Below, piece by piece: positions 25,215-34,428 of a stretch of DNA of 64,000 nt. This DNA comes from Sphingomonas sp. PP-CE-3G-477 (GTDB taxonomy: Bacteria; Pseudomonadota; Alphaproteobacteria; Sphingomonadales; Sphingomonadaceae), in NCBI RefSeq assembly GCF_003050745.1, contig NZ_QAOF01000008.1, positions 62,001 to 126,000 on the forward strand, read 5' to 3'. The notes beneath the pieces are model-generated. The model did no database searches and was not told where the DNA came from. It worked only from the letters and a program-made list of their open reading frames with translations. Made by a program: the position numbers and the translations under genes. The number at the start of each line of letters is the position of its first letter. Position 1 is the first letter of the stretch.

Positions 25215-26432
25215 GTGACCGATCAGATCAACCGCGTCGTGCTCGCCTATTCCGGTGGCCTGGACACGAGCGTGATCCTGAAATGGCTCCAGCAGACGTA
25301 TAACTGCGAAGTCGTGACCTTCACCGCCGATCTCGGCCAGGGCGAGGAACTCGAGCCCGCGCGCGCGAAGGCCGAGATGATGGGCGTCAAGCCCGAGCAC
25401 ATCTTCGTCGACGACCTGCGCGAGGAGTTCGTGCGCGACTACGTGTTCCCGATGATGCGGTCGAACGCGCTGTACGAGGGGCTGTACCTGCTCGGCACGT
25501 CGATCGCGCGGCCGCTGATCGCCAAGCGCCAGATCGAGATCGCCAAGATGGTCGGCGCCGATGCGGTCAGCCACGGCGCGACCGGCAAGGGCAACGACCA
25601 GGTCCGCTTCGAGCTCGGCTATTACGCGCTGTCGCCCGACATCAAGGTGATCGCACCGTGGCGTGAATGGGATCTCACCAGCCGCACCAAGCTGATCGAG
25701 TTCGCCGAACAGCACCAGATCCCGGTCAGCAAGGACAAGCGCGGCCAGGCGCCGTTCTCGACCGATGCGAACATGCTGCACACATCGAGCGAAGGCCTCG
25801 TGCTCGAGAACCCGTGGGACGAGGTTCCCGACTATGTCTATTCGCGCACGGTGAACCCCGAGGACGCGCCCGACGTCCCTGAGTACATCACGATCGATTT
25901 CGAGCGCGGCGACGGCGTCGCGATCAACGGCGAGGGCATGAGCCCGGCCACCCTGCTGTCGACGCTCAACGAGTACGGCCGTCGCCACGGCATCGGCCGT
26001 CTCGATCTCGTCGAGAACCGCTTCGTCGGCATGAAGAGCCGCGGCATGTACGAGACGCCGGGCGGCACGATCTATCACCTCGCACACCGGGGCATCGAGC
26101 AGCTGACGCTCGATCGCGGCGCCGCGCACCTGAAGGACGAGCTGGCACCGCGCTATGCCGAGCTGATCTACAACGGCTTCTGGTTCTCGCCGGAGCGCGA
26201 GATGCTGCAGGCGGCGATCGACCACAGCCAGGAGAAGGTGTCGGGCACCGTTCGGCTGAAGCTCTACAAGGGCGGCGTGTACGTGGTCGGCCGCAAGTCG
26301 CCGAACTCGCTGTATTCGGAGAAGGTCGTGACGTTCGAGGACGACCAGGGCGCGTACGATCAGCGCGACGCAGCGGGCTTCATCAAGCTGAACGCACTGC
26401 GCCTGCGCCTGCTCGGACGGCGTGATCAGTAG
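25215..26432 (+). CDS. argG: Argininosuccinate synthase
   Basis: The start is the GTG at 25215, preceded by AAAGGA eight bases away; the frame is open further upstream but unlike the family. The product is 405 residues, normal for ArgG. The ATP-binding motif is [16 protein letters not shown] (about residues 10-25). Other signatures are [22 protein letters not shown] and the late [13 protein letters not shown]. It condenses citrulline and aspartate to argininosuccinate in arginine biosynthesis. It stands as a single gene. Confidence 0.97.
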   Translation: MTDQINRVVLAYSGGLDTSVILKWLQQTYNCEVVTFTADLGQGEELEPARAKAEMMGVKPEHIFVDDLREEFVRDYVFPMMRSNALYEGLYLLGTSIARPLIAKRQIEIAKMVGADAVSHGATGKGNDQVRFELGYYALSPDIKVIAPWREWDLTSRTKLIEFAEQHQIPVSKDKRGQAPFSTDANMLHTSSEGLVLENPWDEVPDYVYSRTVNPEDAPDVPEYITIDFERGDGVAINGEGMSPATLLSTLNEYGRRHGIGRLDLVENRFVGMKSRGMYETPGGTIYHLAHRGIEQLTLDRGAAHLKDELAPRYAELIYNGFWFSPEREMLQAAIDHSQEKVSGTVRLKLYKGGVYVVGRKSPNSLYSEKVVTFEDDQGAYDQRDAAGFIKLNALRLRLLGRRDQ

Positions 26433-26506
26433 GGGCGACCAGTAGTCCGCCACCAACTGGACCGCGGTTCGATGCCCAAGTTTGCAGGGAAGATCGTCAA
26501 CTCGTC

Positions 26507-26533
26507 GTGGGCGCACTTGTCTAGTGCGCCCAC
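26507..26533 (+). terminator. Hairpin downstream of argG
   Basis: A perfect 11-bp stem, GTGGGCGCACT paired with AGTGCGCCCAC, with loop TGTCT lies 74 bases past the argG stop. There is no U-tract after it, so it may be a weak terminator, an mRNA-end stabiliser or an attenuating structure for the next gene, 21 bases further on. Confidence 0.45.
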
Positions 26534-26554
26534 CCGCCCCTAGGGTTCGACGAT

Positions 26555-28144
26555 ATGATTACTCAGGGGGAAAAGCTGCATTGGTGGCAGACGCGCGCAT
26601 TCGTTGCCGCGGTTGCGATCGCATCGATCATACCATTGCTGTGGCCGGAAATACCGCCGCTGGTCGACCTGCCCGGACATATGGGCCGGTACCGCGTCCA
26701 GCTGGCGATCGGCGACAATCCCTGGCTTTCCCAGTGGTATAACTTCCGCTGGCAGATGATCGGCAACCTTGGCATCGACCTGTTGATCGTGCCGCTCGCG
26801 CCGATCTTCGGGTTGCAGCTGGCAGTGAAGCTGATCGTGATGGCGATTCCCGCGCTGACCGTGACCGGGCTGCTGTGGATCGCGCGCGAAGTGCACGGGC
26901 GAATCCCCGCGACCGCGTTGTTCGCGTTGCCGCTCGCCTACAGCTACCCCTTCCAGTTCGGATTCGTGAATTTCGCGCTGGGCATGGCGCTCGCGCTCAA
27001 CCTGTTCGCGCTCTGGCTGCGGATGGGGCGGCTCGACCGGCGGCAGCTGCGGACCATCATCTTCGTCCCCGTCTCGTGCCTGTTGTGGCTGTGCCATACG
27101 TTCGGCTGGGGCGTGCTGGGCGTACTCGCCTTCTCCGCCGAGCTGATCCGCCAGCACGACATCCGCCGCGACAGCGATCCCAAGAGCTGGGCACATGGCT
27201 GGTTCAAGGCATGCATCCAGGCGGGGCTGAACTGCCTGCCGCTCGCGCTGCCGATGGTAATGATGGTGGTCTGGCGATCGGGCGATCATGTCGGCGGCAA
27301 GACGCAGGACTGGTTCAACTGGCGCTGGAAGATGAACTGGATCACGATGGTCCTGCGCGATCGGTGGATGACGTTCGACATCGCGTCGGTGACGGTCCTG
27401 TTCGTGATCCTGTTCCGCGGCGTGCGCGACCAGACGATCGAATATTCGCGCAACCTGAGCCTGTCGGCGCTGTTCCTAGCGATCGTGTACGTGCTGCTGC
27501 CGCGGATCGTGTTCGGCTCGGCCTATGCCGACATGCGGCTCGCGCCGTTCATGCTCGGGATTGCGGTGATCGCGCTGCGGCCGCGACACGGCCTATCGCT
27601 ACGCGGTGCCGCCGTGCTCGCGGTGCTGGGGTTTGCGTTCTTCGGCGTGCGGCTGGCGGGGACGACGGTCAGCTACCTGATGTACGATCGCAGCTACGAC
27701 CAGGCGATCGCGGCGATCGATACGGTGCCCGAGCGCTCGCGGGTCGTGTCGTTCGTCGGGCGGCGCTGTCGCGACGACTGGGCGTATTCCCGGCTCGAGC
27801 ATGTGCCCGCGCTGCTACTGGAGCGGCGGCTGGCGTTCACCAACGATCAGTGGTCGATGGCGGGCGCGCAGCTGATGACGACGCAGTATCCGGCGGCGAA
27901 GGGCTTTGCGCATGACCCTTCGGAGATCGTCAGCGACATCAAGTGCCGTGGGCAGTTCTGGCGGCCGATCTCGATGGCGCTGGAGAAATTCCCGCGCGAT
28001 GCGTTCGATTACGTGTGGCTGATCCACCCGCCGAAGTTCGATCCGGCGCTGGTCCGCGACCTGACGCTGATCCGGCGCGACGGCACCAGCCTGCTGTACC
28101 GCGTCAACCGGGCTGCTGCTGCTCGCCCCGCCGAAACGGAGTAA
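26555..28144 (+). CDS. Large polytopic membrane protein, function unknown
   Basis: A 529-residue protein with about eleven to twelve hydrophobic helices and a soluble C-terminal part of roughly 140 residues. The first periplasmic loop carries LVDLPGHMGRYRVQ. This layout and motif resemble hypothetical membrane proteins with a GT-C glycosyltransferase-like outline, but I see no certain catalytic acid pair, so activity is not claimed. The tail contains ERSRVVSFVGRRCRDDW and a closing LLYRVNR. Its 3' end overlaps the convergent FemAB-like gene by 41 bases. Confidence 0.8.
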   Translation: MITQGEKLHWWQTRAFVAAVAIASIIPLLWPEIPPLVDLPGHMGRYRVQLAIGDNPWLSQWYNFRWQMIGNLGIDLLIVPLAPIFGLQLAVKLIVMAIPALTVTGLLWIAREVHGRIPATALFALPLAYSYPFQFGFVNFALGMALALNLFALWLRMGRLDRRQLRTIIFVPVSCLLWLCHTFGWGVLGVLAFSAELIRQHDIRRDSDPKSWAHGWFKACIQAGLNCLPLALPMVMMVVWRSGDHVGGKTQDWFNWRWKMNWITMVLRDRWMTFDIASVTVLFVILFRGVRDQTIEYSRNLSLSALFLAIVYVLLPRIVFGSAYADMRLAPFMLGIAVIALRPRHGLSLRGAAVLAVLGFAFFGVRLAGTTVSYLMYDRSYDQAIAAIDTVPERSRVVSFVGRRCRDDWAYSRLEHVPALLLERRLAFTNDQWSMAGAQLMTTQYPAAKGFAHDPSEIVSDIKCRGQFWRPISMALEKFPRDAFDYVWLIHPPKFDPALVRDLTLIRRDGTSLLYRVNRAAAARPAETE

Positions 28145-29252
28145 GCTCGCCGAGATACTCCTGCTGCTCGGCGACGGCTTCGCGCTCGCGCACGAGATAG
28201 TCGGCGATCGCACGGCGGAAGCTCGGGTCGGGAATGTAGTGCGCGGAATAGGTTGCGACCGGCGCATAGCCGCGCGCGAGCTTGTGTTCGCCCTGCGCGC
28301 CCGCCTCGACGGTCTTCAGGCCGCGCGCAATGGCCGCGTCGATCGCCTGGTAATAGCAGAGTTCGAAGTGGAGGAACGGCACCTCCTCCGTCGCGCCCCA
28401 GTATCGGCCGTAGAGCGTGTCATCGCCGATCAGGTTGAGCGCACCGGCGATCGGTACGCCGTCACGCTCGGCGAGGATGAGCAGCACGCGGTCGCCCATC
28501 GTCTTGCCGATCTGGTCGAAGAACGCGCGCGTCAGGTAGGGCTGGCCCCATTTGCGGCTGCCGGTGTCCTGGTAGAAGACCCAGAACGCGTCCCAGTGCT
28601 CAGGTGTGATTTCGGCGCCGACAAGGTGGCGGATCGTTAGCCCTTCGACGGCGGCGGCGCGTTCCTTGCGGATCGCCTTGCGCTTGCGACTGGCGAGGAC
28701 GGTGAGGAAGTCGTCGAAGCTGGCGTATCCCTCGTTCTTCCAGTGGAACTGCGTGCCTTGGCGGATCAGCCAGCCGGCGGCCTCAAAGAGCGCGACTTCG
28801 TCGGGGTCGATGAAGGTGGCGTGCGCGGAGGATAGCCCGCTCTGGTCGGTCACCGCCTCCAGCGCGGCGATTAGCGCAGGAGCGTGCTCGCGATCGCGAA
28901 GCAGCAGGCGCGGACCGGGCACGGGGCTGAACGGCGCAGCGATCTGGAGCTTGGGGTAATATTGCCCCCCTGCCCGCTCCCACGCGTCGGCCCAGCCCTG
29001 GTCGAACACGTATTCGCCCTGGCTGTGGCTCTTGGCATAGGCAGGGGCGATCGCGGCGGGTTTGCCGTCGGGGCCGTCGACCACCACCGGCAGCGCCTGC
29101 CAGCCGGATCGGCCGCCGACGCTCTTCGACGCTTCGAGCGCGGAGAGGAAGGCGTGGCCGACGAACGGGTTGGCGGTGCCGGAGCACGCCTCCCAATCCT
29201 CGGCCGCGATCGAGGTGACGCCTTGGGCGATGCGAGCAGTGACCGAATTCAT
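28104..29252 (-). CDS. FemAB-like GNAT acyltransferase (DUF482)
   Basis: A 382-residue protein, started at the ATG just after an in-frame GTG. It belongs to the peptidoglycan-biosynthesis-like GNAT proteins of the DUF482/FemAB-like group. Typical stretches are NPFVGHAFLSALE near the N terminus, FHWKNEGYASFDDFLTVLASRKRKAIRKER in the middle, and GALNLIGDDTLYGRYWGA with HFELCYYQAIDAAIARGL near the end. The reaction and acceptor are not established for the family. It converges on the membrane-protein gene with a 41-base overlap. It may share a transcript with the upstream RidA gene, 42 bases away. Confidence 0.9.
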   Translation of the reverse strand: MNSVTARIAQGVTSIAAEDWEACSGTANPFVGHAFLSALEASKSVGGRSGWQALPVVVDGPDGKPAAIAPAYAKSHSQGEYVFDQGWADAWERAGGQYYPKLQIAAPFSPVPGPRLLLRDREHAPALIAALEAVTDQSGLSSAHATFIDPDEVALFEAAGWLIRQGTQFHWKNEGYASFDDFLTVLASRKRKAIRKERAAAVEGLTIRHLVGAEITPEHWDAFWVFYQDTGSRKWGQPYLTRAFFDQIGKTMGDRVLLILAERDGVPIAGALNLIGDDTLYGRYWGATEEVPFLHFELCYYQAIDAAIARGLKTVEAGAQGEHKLARGYAPVATYSAHYIPDPSFRRAIADYLVREREAVAEQQEYLGELTPFRRGEQQQPG

Positions 29253-29294
29253 CACTGCGTTAGGTAGAGACGCGAGGGCGCGCCTCCAAGGAGC

Positions 29295-29759
29295 TTAGGC
29301 GGAAACCTGGACGATCGCGTCGATCTCGACGGCGGCGCCGAGCGGGAGGACGGGAACACCGACCGCCGAGCGCGCATGCTTGCCGGCATCGCCGAACAGC
29401 GCGACCATCAGGTCCGACGCGCCGTTGGCGACCTTCGGCTGATCGGTGAAATCGCCGGTCGAGTTGACGAACACGCCGAGCTTCACGATCCGCTCGACGC
29501 GGCCGAGTGTGCCGAGCGCCGCCTTCATCTGTGCGACGAGCATGAGCGCGCAGAGCTTGGCGGCCTCCTGCGCGTCTTCGAGCGACACGCCGTCTCCGAC
29601 GCGACCGGTAACCAGAGCGCCGTCCTTGAACGGCAACTGGCCCGAGATATGGAGCATGCCGTTCGCCAGCACGGTCGGGACGTAGGACGCCACGGGTGCG
29701 GCGGCCTGCGGGAGGGTGAGGCCCAGCTCTTCGAGCTTGCGGTCGATACGATCGGTCAT
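29295..29759 (-). CDS. RidA-family enamine/imine deaminase-like protein
   Basis: A 154-residue RidA-family protein (YjgF/YER057c/UK114). It keeps HARSAVGV, whose Arg corresponds to the substrate-binding Arg of RidA, and VEIDAIV with the catalytic-site Glu, plus the early [12 protein letters not shown]. RidA proteins hydrolyse reactive enamines or imines from PLP enzymes. The longer N terminus ([16 protein letters not shown]) places it in the RidA-like subgroup rather than with canonical RidA. It lies upstream of a DUF482 gene on the same strand. Confidence 0.93.
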   Translation of the reverse strand: MTDRIDRKLEELGLTLPQAAAPVASYVPTVLANGMLHISGQLPFKDGALVTGRVGDGVSLEDAQEAAKLCALMLVAQMKAALGTLGRVERIVKLGVFVNSTGDFTDQPKVANGASDLMVALFGDAGKHARSAVGVPVLPLGAAVEIDAIVQVSA

Positions 29760-29905
29760 GGGGGAGGTATCACCACAGCGGTGGGGGATGGGTCAAGTGG
29801 GGGCGGGTTGCCGCCTTAGGGCCGGGGGCCCAACACCTGTCCGTGTTGCTCACGCACGCTGGAGCCAGACTGGCTGACGTACACCGTCACAAGCGTAGCG
29901 CGTAT

Positions 29906-30063
29906 GGGTCCCGGCCTCCGCCGGGATGACGGACGATTTGAGTGCGGCGCTCTCGGCGGATGAGATGCCCGCGCCCCTTCCTGTTCTCCCGCGAAGGCGG
30001 GAGCCCAGGATTACGGGCGATATCGCTTTTGGCTCCCGCCCCCCCGCGTTCGCGGGGGAACAG
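29906..30063. repeat. Intergenic palindromes, families A (single arm) and B (pair)
   Basis: A lone arm of family A (29906-29932, GGTCCCGGCCTCCGCCGGGATGACGG) is followed by a family B pair: GTTCTCCCGCGAAGGCGGGA with GCCCAG at 29983-30008, inverted at about 30031-30063 with a diverged right arm. This fills most of the 309-base gap between two tandem minus-strand genes; I see no other gene there. Confidence 0.75.
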
Positions 30064-30068
30064 ACGGC

Positions 30069-30695
30069 TCAGGCGTCCGCCGGCAAACCCGCCTCGAACC
30101 GTGCGGCGATCCAGTCGGCCGCCTCGCGCCAGTCGTCGATCCGCGCGTGCGCCTCGGGCGCCTTTGGCACACTCACCGCGAGCGTCGGCTCCGAAACCAT
30201 GTGCAACCGGTGCACCCCCGGCGCGTGCTTGGCGACCGACTCGTGGTGCACCGCAAGGTCATCGACGAACACCGTGACCGGCGACCCATATTCCTCGACC
30301 AGCCGCGACACCGGCGTCCCCTTGCCGCCCTGGTTGCACTCGACCCGGTGGACGATACCGAACTTCGCCAGTTGCTCGATCCGCGGCTGGCGGCATTCGT
30401 CCTGGAGGTTGGTAAGGATGACGATGTCCGCCACCTGCGCGAGCCGCTCCAGCGCCTCGACCGCGTGCGGCACCAGCGTCTGGCGGTGCATCTCGGCGGG
30501 GAAGAACTCGCCCAGCATCGCCCACATGTCCTCGCGCGATGGCGGCGGACCGCCATTGCGACGCGTCATCGCGGTCGAGAAATCGCCGTGCTGGATCTGG
30601 AAATCGATGTCGTGGCGCTCGTCGAGCCAGACGCCGAAATGCTTGACCATGTGCAGCAGCACTTCGTCGCAATCGCTGATCAGCAGCGGCCTCAT
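30069..30695 (-). CDS. HAD-family hydrolase
   Basis: The start is the ATG overlapping the DUF3572 stop (ATGA), giving 208 residues; the frame runs on upstream but through another gene. The haloacid dehalogenase fold is indicated by the nucleophile motif DCDEVLLHM near residue 7-15, the ILTNLQDE motif II and FVDDLAVHH motif IV. In motif I, DxDEV is close to the DxDGV of the family, with Glu for Gly. It is probably a phosphatase for a small metabolite. Co-transcription with DUF3572 is likely. Confidence 0.88.
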   Translation of the reverse strand: MRPLLISDCDEVLLHMVKHFGVWLDERHDIDFQIQHGDFSTAMTRRNGGPPPSREDMWAMLGEFFPAEMHRQTLVPHAVEALERLAQVADIVILTNLQDECRQPRIEQLAKFGIVHRVECNQGGKGTPVSRLVEEYGSPVTVFVDDLAVHHESVAKHAPGVHRLHMVSEPTLAVSVPKAPEAHARIDDWREAADWIAARFEAGLPADA

Positions 30696-30976
30696 GCTTC
30701 GAATTCTCCTTGGTCTAGTCTGGCGTGCGCGCGGACCAGCGCCTCGGGCTTCACCCCGAGCGATTCGGCGCAGGCGATCAGGTCCGGCTCGTGGTTCTCG
30801 AGAAAGCCCAACGCCGCGGACAAAACCGCCGGGTCGTTTGCTCGCGCACGCAGGTCGCTCGGGTCGAGGCCGGTCACCGACAACAGCCGCATCGCGCGGT
30901 CGGGTTCGCCCAGCGTCCATACCAAAGCGCGCAGGGCGAGCGCTTCGGCGTCTTCGTTTGAATCGCGGTCGCGCAT
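30692..30976 (-). CDS. DUF3572 family protein
   Basis: A 94-residue protein of the DUF3572 family, typical of alphaproteobacteria. The body reads AEALALRALVWTLGEPDRAMRLLSVTGLDPSDLRARANDP in part, with a helical C terminus (ACAESLGVKPEALVRAHARL). Function is unknown. It is divergent from divK with 36 bases between the starts, a neighbourhood that recurs in sphingomonads and suggests a cell-cycle link. It overlaps the HAD gene by four bases. Confidence 0.92.
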   Translation of the reverse strand: MRDRDSNEDAEALALRALVWTLGEPDRAMRLLSVTGLDPSDLRARANDPAVLSAALGFLENHEPDLIACAESLGVKPEALVRAHARLDQGEFEA

Positions 30977-31012
30977 TGCCTATCGTGCCTTCTTTCCGGA
31001 TAAGGTGCGGCG

Positions 31013-31375
31013 GTGACAAAGAAGGTGCTCGTTGTCGAGGACAACGAACTGAACCTCAAACTATTCTGCGACCTGTTGCGCGCGCATCAGTTCGCCGTCG
31101 AGCCCGTACGCGACGGCCGCGAAGCCGTTGCGCGCGCTCGGGAATTTGTGCCCGACCTGATCATCATGGACATCCAGATGCCGCACGTCACCGGCTATGA
31201 GATCATCCTCGAACTGAAGGCGGACGAGGAATTGAAGGCGATCCCGGTGATGGCGGTGACGGCGTATGCCGGGCGCGAGGACGAGGAGCGGATCCGGGCG
31301 GCCGGAGCGGACTCGTATGTGTCCAAGCCGATCAGTCTGGCGCGGTTCATGGACGCGGTCGGGGCGCTGATCTGA
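31013..31375 (+). CDS. divK: Single-domain response regulator DivK
   Basis: A 120-residue stand-alone receiver domain with GTG start. VEDNELNLKLFCDLLRAH, phospho-acceptor Asp53 in IIMDIQMPHVTG, MAVTAYAGREDEERIR and YVSKPISL closely follow DivK of Caulobacter. DivK signals through the DivJ/PleC kinases and DivL to CckA-CtrA and sets cell-cycle and polarity decisions. It is divergent from DUF3572. Downstream is a family C repeat before rpmG. Confidence 0.94.
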   Translation: MTKKVLVVEDNELNLKLFCDLLRAHQFAVEPVRDGREAVARAREFVPDLIIMDIQMPHVTGYEIILELKADEELKAIPVMAVTAYAGREDEERIRAAGADSYVSKPISLARFMDAVGALI

Positions 31376-31452
31376 GACGGGGCGCGCGCGGATACCGATC
31401 TGCTCCGCCTGCCGGTTGCTTAACTCGCACATTCCGTTGCCAAACCCCCAAC

Positions 31453-31606
31453 CCCGTTCGTGCTGAGTAGAGACCGAGTAGCTCCGCAAGGAGCGTATCG
31501 AGGGCTCGTATCGAAGCATGCGTTCCGCGCGCCAACCGGTCCTTCGATACGCCCTCTCGATACGCCGCCTACGGCGACTACTCGACGGCTACTCAGGACG
31601 AACGGG
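31453..31606. repeat. Paired intergenic palindrome, family C
   Basis: Inverted arms run from about 31453-31517 (CCCGTTCGTGCTGAGTAG ... GAGTAGCTCC ... GTATCGA) and 31540-31606 (TCCTTCGATACGCC ... CTACTCGACGG ... CTACTCAGGACGAACGGG). The outer 15-18 bases are almost exact inverted copies. The whole lies in the convergent gap between divK and rpmG. Confidence 0.8.
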
Positions 31607-31658
31607 AGAGGGGGCAAGCGGAAGGGGGAGGACGAACCGGAGGGGAATCCCAAACGCC

Positions 31659-31690
31659 AAAAGCCGCGGATATCGCTATCCGCGGCTTTT
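31659..31690. terminator. Bidirectional intrinsic terminator of rpmG
   Basis: A perfect 10-bp stem GCCGCGGATA/TATCCGCGGC with a TCGC loop is flanked by AAAA on the left and TTTT on the right. It can therefore terminate rpmG transcription from the minus strand and also plus-strand transcripts from the divK side. Confidence 0.85.
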
Positions 31691-31732
31691 CGGATCTCAG
31701 CAATCAGACGGCGGTTCGCACCGCCGGCCGGA

Positions 31733-31900
31733 TTACTTGATCTTGGCTTCCTTGAACTCGACATGCTTGCGCACGACGGGATCGTACTTCGAGAAGGAGA
31801 GCTTCTCCGTCTTGGTACGGGGATTCTTCTTAGTGACGTAGAAGAAGCCGGTGTCAGCGGTGCTGAGCAGCTTGATCTTTACGGTGGTCGGCTTGGCCAT
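31733..31900 (-). CDS. rpmG: 50S ribosomal protein L33
   Basis: A 55-residue protein that reads [20 protein letters not shown], then [20 protein letters not shown] and [14 protein letters not shown], which is ribosomal protein L33. The cysteines of the zinc-binding form are absent, so this is the C-minus type. It is a single gene with an intrinsic terminator 43 bases beyond its stop. Confidence 0.97.
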   Translation of the reverse strand: MAKPTTVKIKLLSTADTGFFYVTKKNPRTKTEKLSFSKYDPVVRKHVEFKEAKIK

Positions 31901-32092
31901 GAGCCCAATTCCTATGGCTTGAAAATGCGAAAGCGGCGAACTGACGCCGCCGCTCCATCAGGGGCGGCGCATGGCGGACGGAGGGAGCGAAGTCAAGCTT
32001 TACCCCATCGCCGCACGTCAGGACCGTTCATTTAACCCGCTATTCACTGTCCGGGGCGCATTGTACCGTCAGATAAAGACAGGAGCGGGATC

Positions 32093-32425
32093 GTGGGGCA
32101 GGCGCTGGTTCGAATCGACGACATGATCGCGGTGAAGGCCGATCTCGCGGCGCGAATCACCGCGATCGACGTTCGTGCGCCCTATTCCCGACCGTGCGAC
32201 ATCGCCACCGAGATCGATGCGATCCGCGTGATCGCGCATACCAACGGCCTCAATCCCGCGGTCACGGTCGCGCACTTCGTCGACTCGGCGCTCTCACGCG
32301 GCGAGCATGGCGCGCTGGTGCATGGCTGGCTGTCGATCCTGCGCGATGCGGTCGGGTGCGAGCGGCAGGACGTCCAGGCGTGCCACGTATTCGCCGCCGC
32401 GTGTTCGGTGCGTCTTGCGGGATAA
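32093..32425 (+). CDS. Hypothetical protein, probably cytoplasmic
   Basis: A 110-residue protein with a GTG start, well spaced from an AGGAG sequence. It is helical (VKADLAARITAIDVRAPYSRP, then EIDAIRVIAHTNGLNPAVTVAHFVDSAL) and closes with two cysteines (CERQDVQACHVFAAACSVRLAG). No known domain is recognised. Its stop lies three bases before the start of a GDT1-like transporter gene, so the two are very probably co-transcribed, which is the only clue to its role. Confidence 0.7.
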   Translation: MGQALVRIDDMIAVKADLAARITAIDVRAPYSRPCDIATEIDAIRVIAHTNGLNPAVTVAHFVDSALSRGEHGALVHGWLSILRDAVGCERQDVQACHVFAAACSVRLAG

Positions 32426-32428
32426 TCC

Positions 32429-32995
32429 ATGGACGCCTTGATGGCGGCTCTCGTCGCGGCCGCGCTTGCGCAGGTCGGCGATCGAACGGCGTGGCTCGCG
32501 GCGATCCTGTCGGACCGGTACGCCAAGCCGGGACTGGTGATCGCGATGGCGGCGCTGGCGTTGCTCGCCGCGAGCAGCTTGGCGGCGACGCTCGGCGCGG
32601 TAATCGGGCCGAAGCTCGCCCCCAATGCACAGCAACTCATGCTGGCGCTCGCGCTGTTACTGCAGGGCGGCGGATCCTTCTTTCCGGCAAAAGTACCCGA
32701 GCGGCTCGATCGCTGGAAGATCGGCGCGATCGCCACCACCGCGCTCGGCCTTTTCATTCTGGCCTTCGGCGACGGCGTTCAGTTCATCGTCCTGACGCTC
32801 GCCGCGCGGACGCCTGTCCCTGCGCTCGCCGCGATCGGCGCGACGATCGGCTCGCTGGTCGTGATCGTCCCCGCCGCGCTGATGGGCGAGGCCGCATGGC
32901 TGAAGCTGCCGCTCAAGCCGCTGCGCATCGCGATCGGGATCGTATTCGTGATCTTCGGTATCGTTCTCGCGCTCGGCGCCTTGCGATTGGTCTAG
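32429..32995 (+). CDS. GDT1/TMEM165-like membrane protein with altered motifs
   Basis: A 188-residue membrane protein with about six helices in two repeats, as in the UPF0016/GDT1 cation transporter family (Mn2+/Ca2+ exporters such as MneA). The family motif E-x-G-D-K/R-T appears as QVGDRT (residues 15-20) in the first half and as AFGDGV (112-117) in the second. Both motif glutamates are therefore replaced while Gly-Asp is kept. The fold is plausible; manganese or calcium transport is not certain. It precedes dps by 61 bases. Confidence 0.75.
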   Translation: MDALMAALVAAALAQVGDRTAWLAAILSDRYAKPGLVIAMAALALLAASSLAATLGAVIGPKLAPNAQQLMLALALLLQGGGSFFPAKVPERLDRWKIGAIATTALGLFILAFGDGVQFIVLTLAARTPVPALAAIGATIGSLVVIVPAALMGEAAWLKLPLKPLRIAIGIVFVIFGIVLALGALRLV

Positions 32996-33056
32996 CGGCC
33001 GGGAGCAATTCGGTGTTCGGATCGTTCACGCAACGACTTTCAAACCGGAGCTAGAC

Positions 33057-33554
33057 ATGGCCGACATCAATCCCGCCCTCGACACGCCGACCGACCTGCC
33101 GAGCAACAGCACCAAGTCGGTCGCCGACGCGCTGAACGCCGCGCTCGCCGATTGCTACGCGCTGTACCTCAAGACCAAGAATTTCCACTGGCACATGTCG
33201 GGGCCGCATTTCCGCGACTATCACCTGCTGCTCGACGACCAGTCTGCACAGATCATCGGCGTGACCGACGCGATCGCCGAGCGCGTGCGCAAGACCGGTA
33301 ACACCACGCTGCGCTCGATCAGCGACATCTCGCGCCACCAGACGATCGCCGACAACGACATGGCGTTCGTCGGCCCGACCGAGATGCTCGCCGAACTGCG
33401 CGAGGACAATCTGAAGCTCGTCGAGCAGTTCCGCATCGTCAAGGACGCCGCCGACGCCGCCAAGGACAACGCGACGAGTGGGATTGTGGATGAGTGGACG
33501 GATCACGCCGAGGAGCGTGCGTGGTTCCTGTTCGAGGCGAGCCGCAAGGCCTGA
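33057..33554 (+). CDS. dps: Dps-family DNA-binding ferritin
   Basis: A 165-residue ferritin-like protein of the Dps group. The ferroxidase-site signature [26 protein letters not shown] (split here as in other Dps proteins) supplies His, His and Asp ligands. The C-terminal helix [16 protein letters not shown] is also typical. Dps forms dodecamers that store iron and protect DNA from peroxide. An OxyR or starvation control is likely in general, but I see no clear site. It follows the GDT1-like gene and precedes a DUF1328 gene. Confidence 0.93.
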   Translation: MADINPALDTPTDLPSNSTKSVADALNAALADCYALYLKTKNFHWHMSGPHFRDYHLLLDDQSAQIIGVTDAIAERVRKTGNTTLRSISDISRHQTIADNDMAFVGPTEMLAELREDNLKLVEQFRIVKDAADAAKDNATSGIVDEWTDHAEERAWFLFEASRKA

Positions 33555-33621
33555 TCGTTACGCCCGAGGAACAAATCGGACGCCAAGCCGGTTGAGCGAC
33601 CTTACCAAACAGGAGGCCGAT

Positions 33622-33807
33622 ATGTTGAAGCTTGCAATTACCTTTCTCGTCATCGGCGCAGTTTTCGCGCTGCTCGGCTTCGGCGGCATCGGCGGGGCGT
33701 TCATCGGTATCGCCAAGATCCTGTTCTTCATCGCGATCGCGCTGTTCGTGATCTTCCTCGTGCTCGGCCTGCTTGCGGGCAAGAGCATCAAGAACGCGGT
33801 GGACTGA
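33622..33807 (+). CDS. DUF1328-like small membrane protein
   Basis: A 61-residue protein started at the ATG that follows an AGGAGG ribosome binding site at 33611-33616. It is almost wholly hydrophobic, with two helices (about 2-25 and 30-54) joined by [13 protein letters not shown], the DUF1328 signature. Function is unknown; such proteins are often induced in stress. It lies 67 bases after dps on the same strand. Confidence 0.85.
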   Translation: MLKLAITFLVIGAVFALLGFGGIGGAFIGIAKILFFIAIALFVIFLVLGLLAGKSIKNAVD

Positions 33808-33877
33808 CGCGGCTATCGCTTGCGACTCGCATAGAGCCGCCAAACATGTAGCCTCTGCCGGAAACGGTGGAGGCTAT

Positions 33878-34384
33878 ATGCATTTCTGGATCTCGATCCT
33901 CGCACTCGCGGCCTTGCCGGCCTCGTCGTTCGCGGCCGTTCCCGACGAGACGCGGTCCGCCGTTCCCGGCGTGGCGTCACCGAACGCGAACATCGAATCG
34001 CTCGCGTGGCTGGAGGGAAGCTGGCGCGGTCCCGGCCTCGGCGGCGATGCCACGGAAGTCTATTCCGCGCCCGAAGCCGGTCAGATCACGGGACATTTCA
34101 CGCAGACGCAAGAGGGCAAGGTCGCCTTTTACGAACTGATCCAGATCGTCCCCGTCGGTAAATCGCTGGCCTATCGGCTGCGTCATTTCAACGCCGACCT
34201 GACCGGATGGGAAGATAAAACGCGTAAGCCGGAAAGCTTCGCACTCGTCGCGATCGAGAAGGACGCCGTCCATTTCGACGGTCTGACGATGCGGCGACTC
34301 GGGCCGAACCGCATCGACGTCTGGGTACGGATCGATGGCAAGGCGCCGCGCGAGGCGCTCTTCAGCTACACGCGCACGCGTTGA
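33878..34384 (+). CDS. Secreted DUF6265 family protein
   Basis: The start is the ATG at 33878, opening a signal peptide (MHFWISILALAALPASSFA) after GGAGGC. The protein has 168 residues. LAWLEGSWRGPGLGG near residue 43 begins a lipocalin-like beta-rich domain of the DUF6265 type, which ends DVWVRIDGKAPREALFSYTR. Ligand and role are unknown. It is followed by the ATP-dependent DNA ligase gene 44 bases away. Confidence 0.82.
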   Translation: MHFWISILALAALPASSFAAVPDETRSAVPGVASPNANIESLAWLEGSWRGPGLGGDATEVYSAPEAGQITGHFTQTQEGKVAFYELIQIVPVGKSLAYRLRHFNADLTGWEDKTRKPESFALVAIEKDAVHFDGLTMRRLGPNRIDVWVRIDGKAPREALFSYTRTR

Positions 34385-34428
34385 AAGCAGGCGGGGAGCG
34401 GCGGCGGCTTCCCGTGCGTTGAACCACG

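Noticed and set aside
32093..32995. The small gene plus membrane gene as a toxin-antitoxin pair
   Set aside because: The second gene has a GDT1-type membrane fold and the first no toxin or antitoxin motif. Only spacing suggested it.
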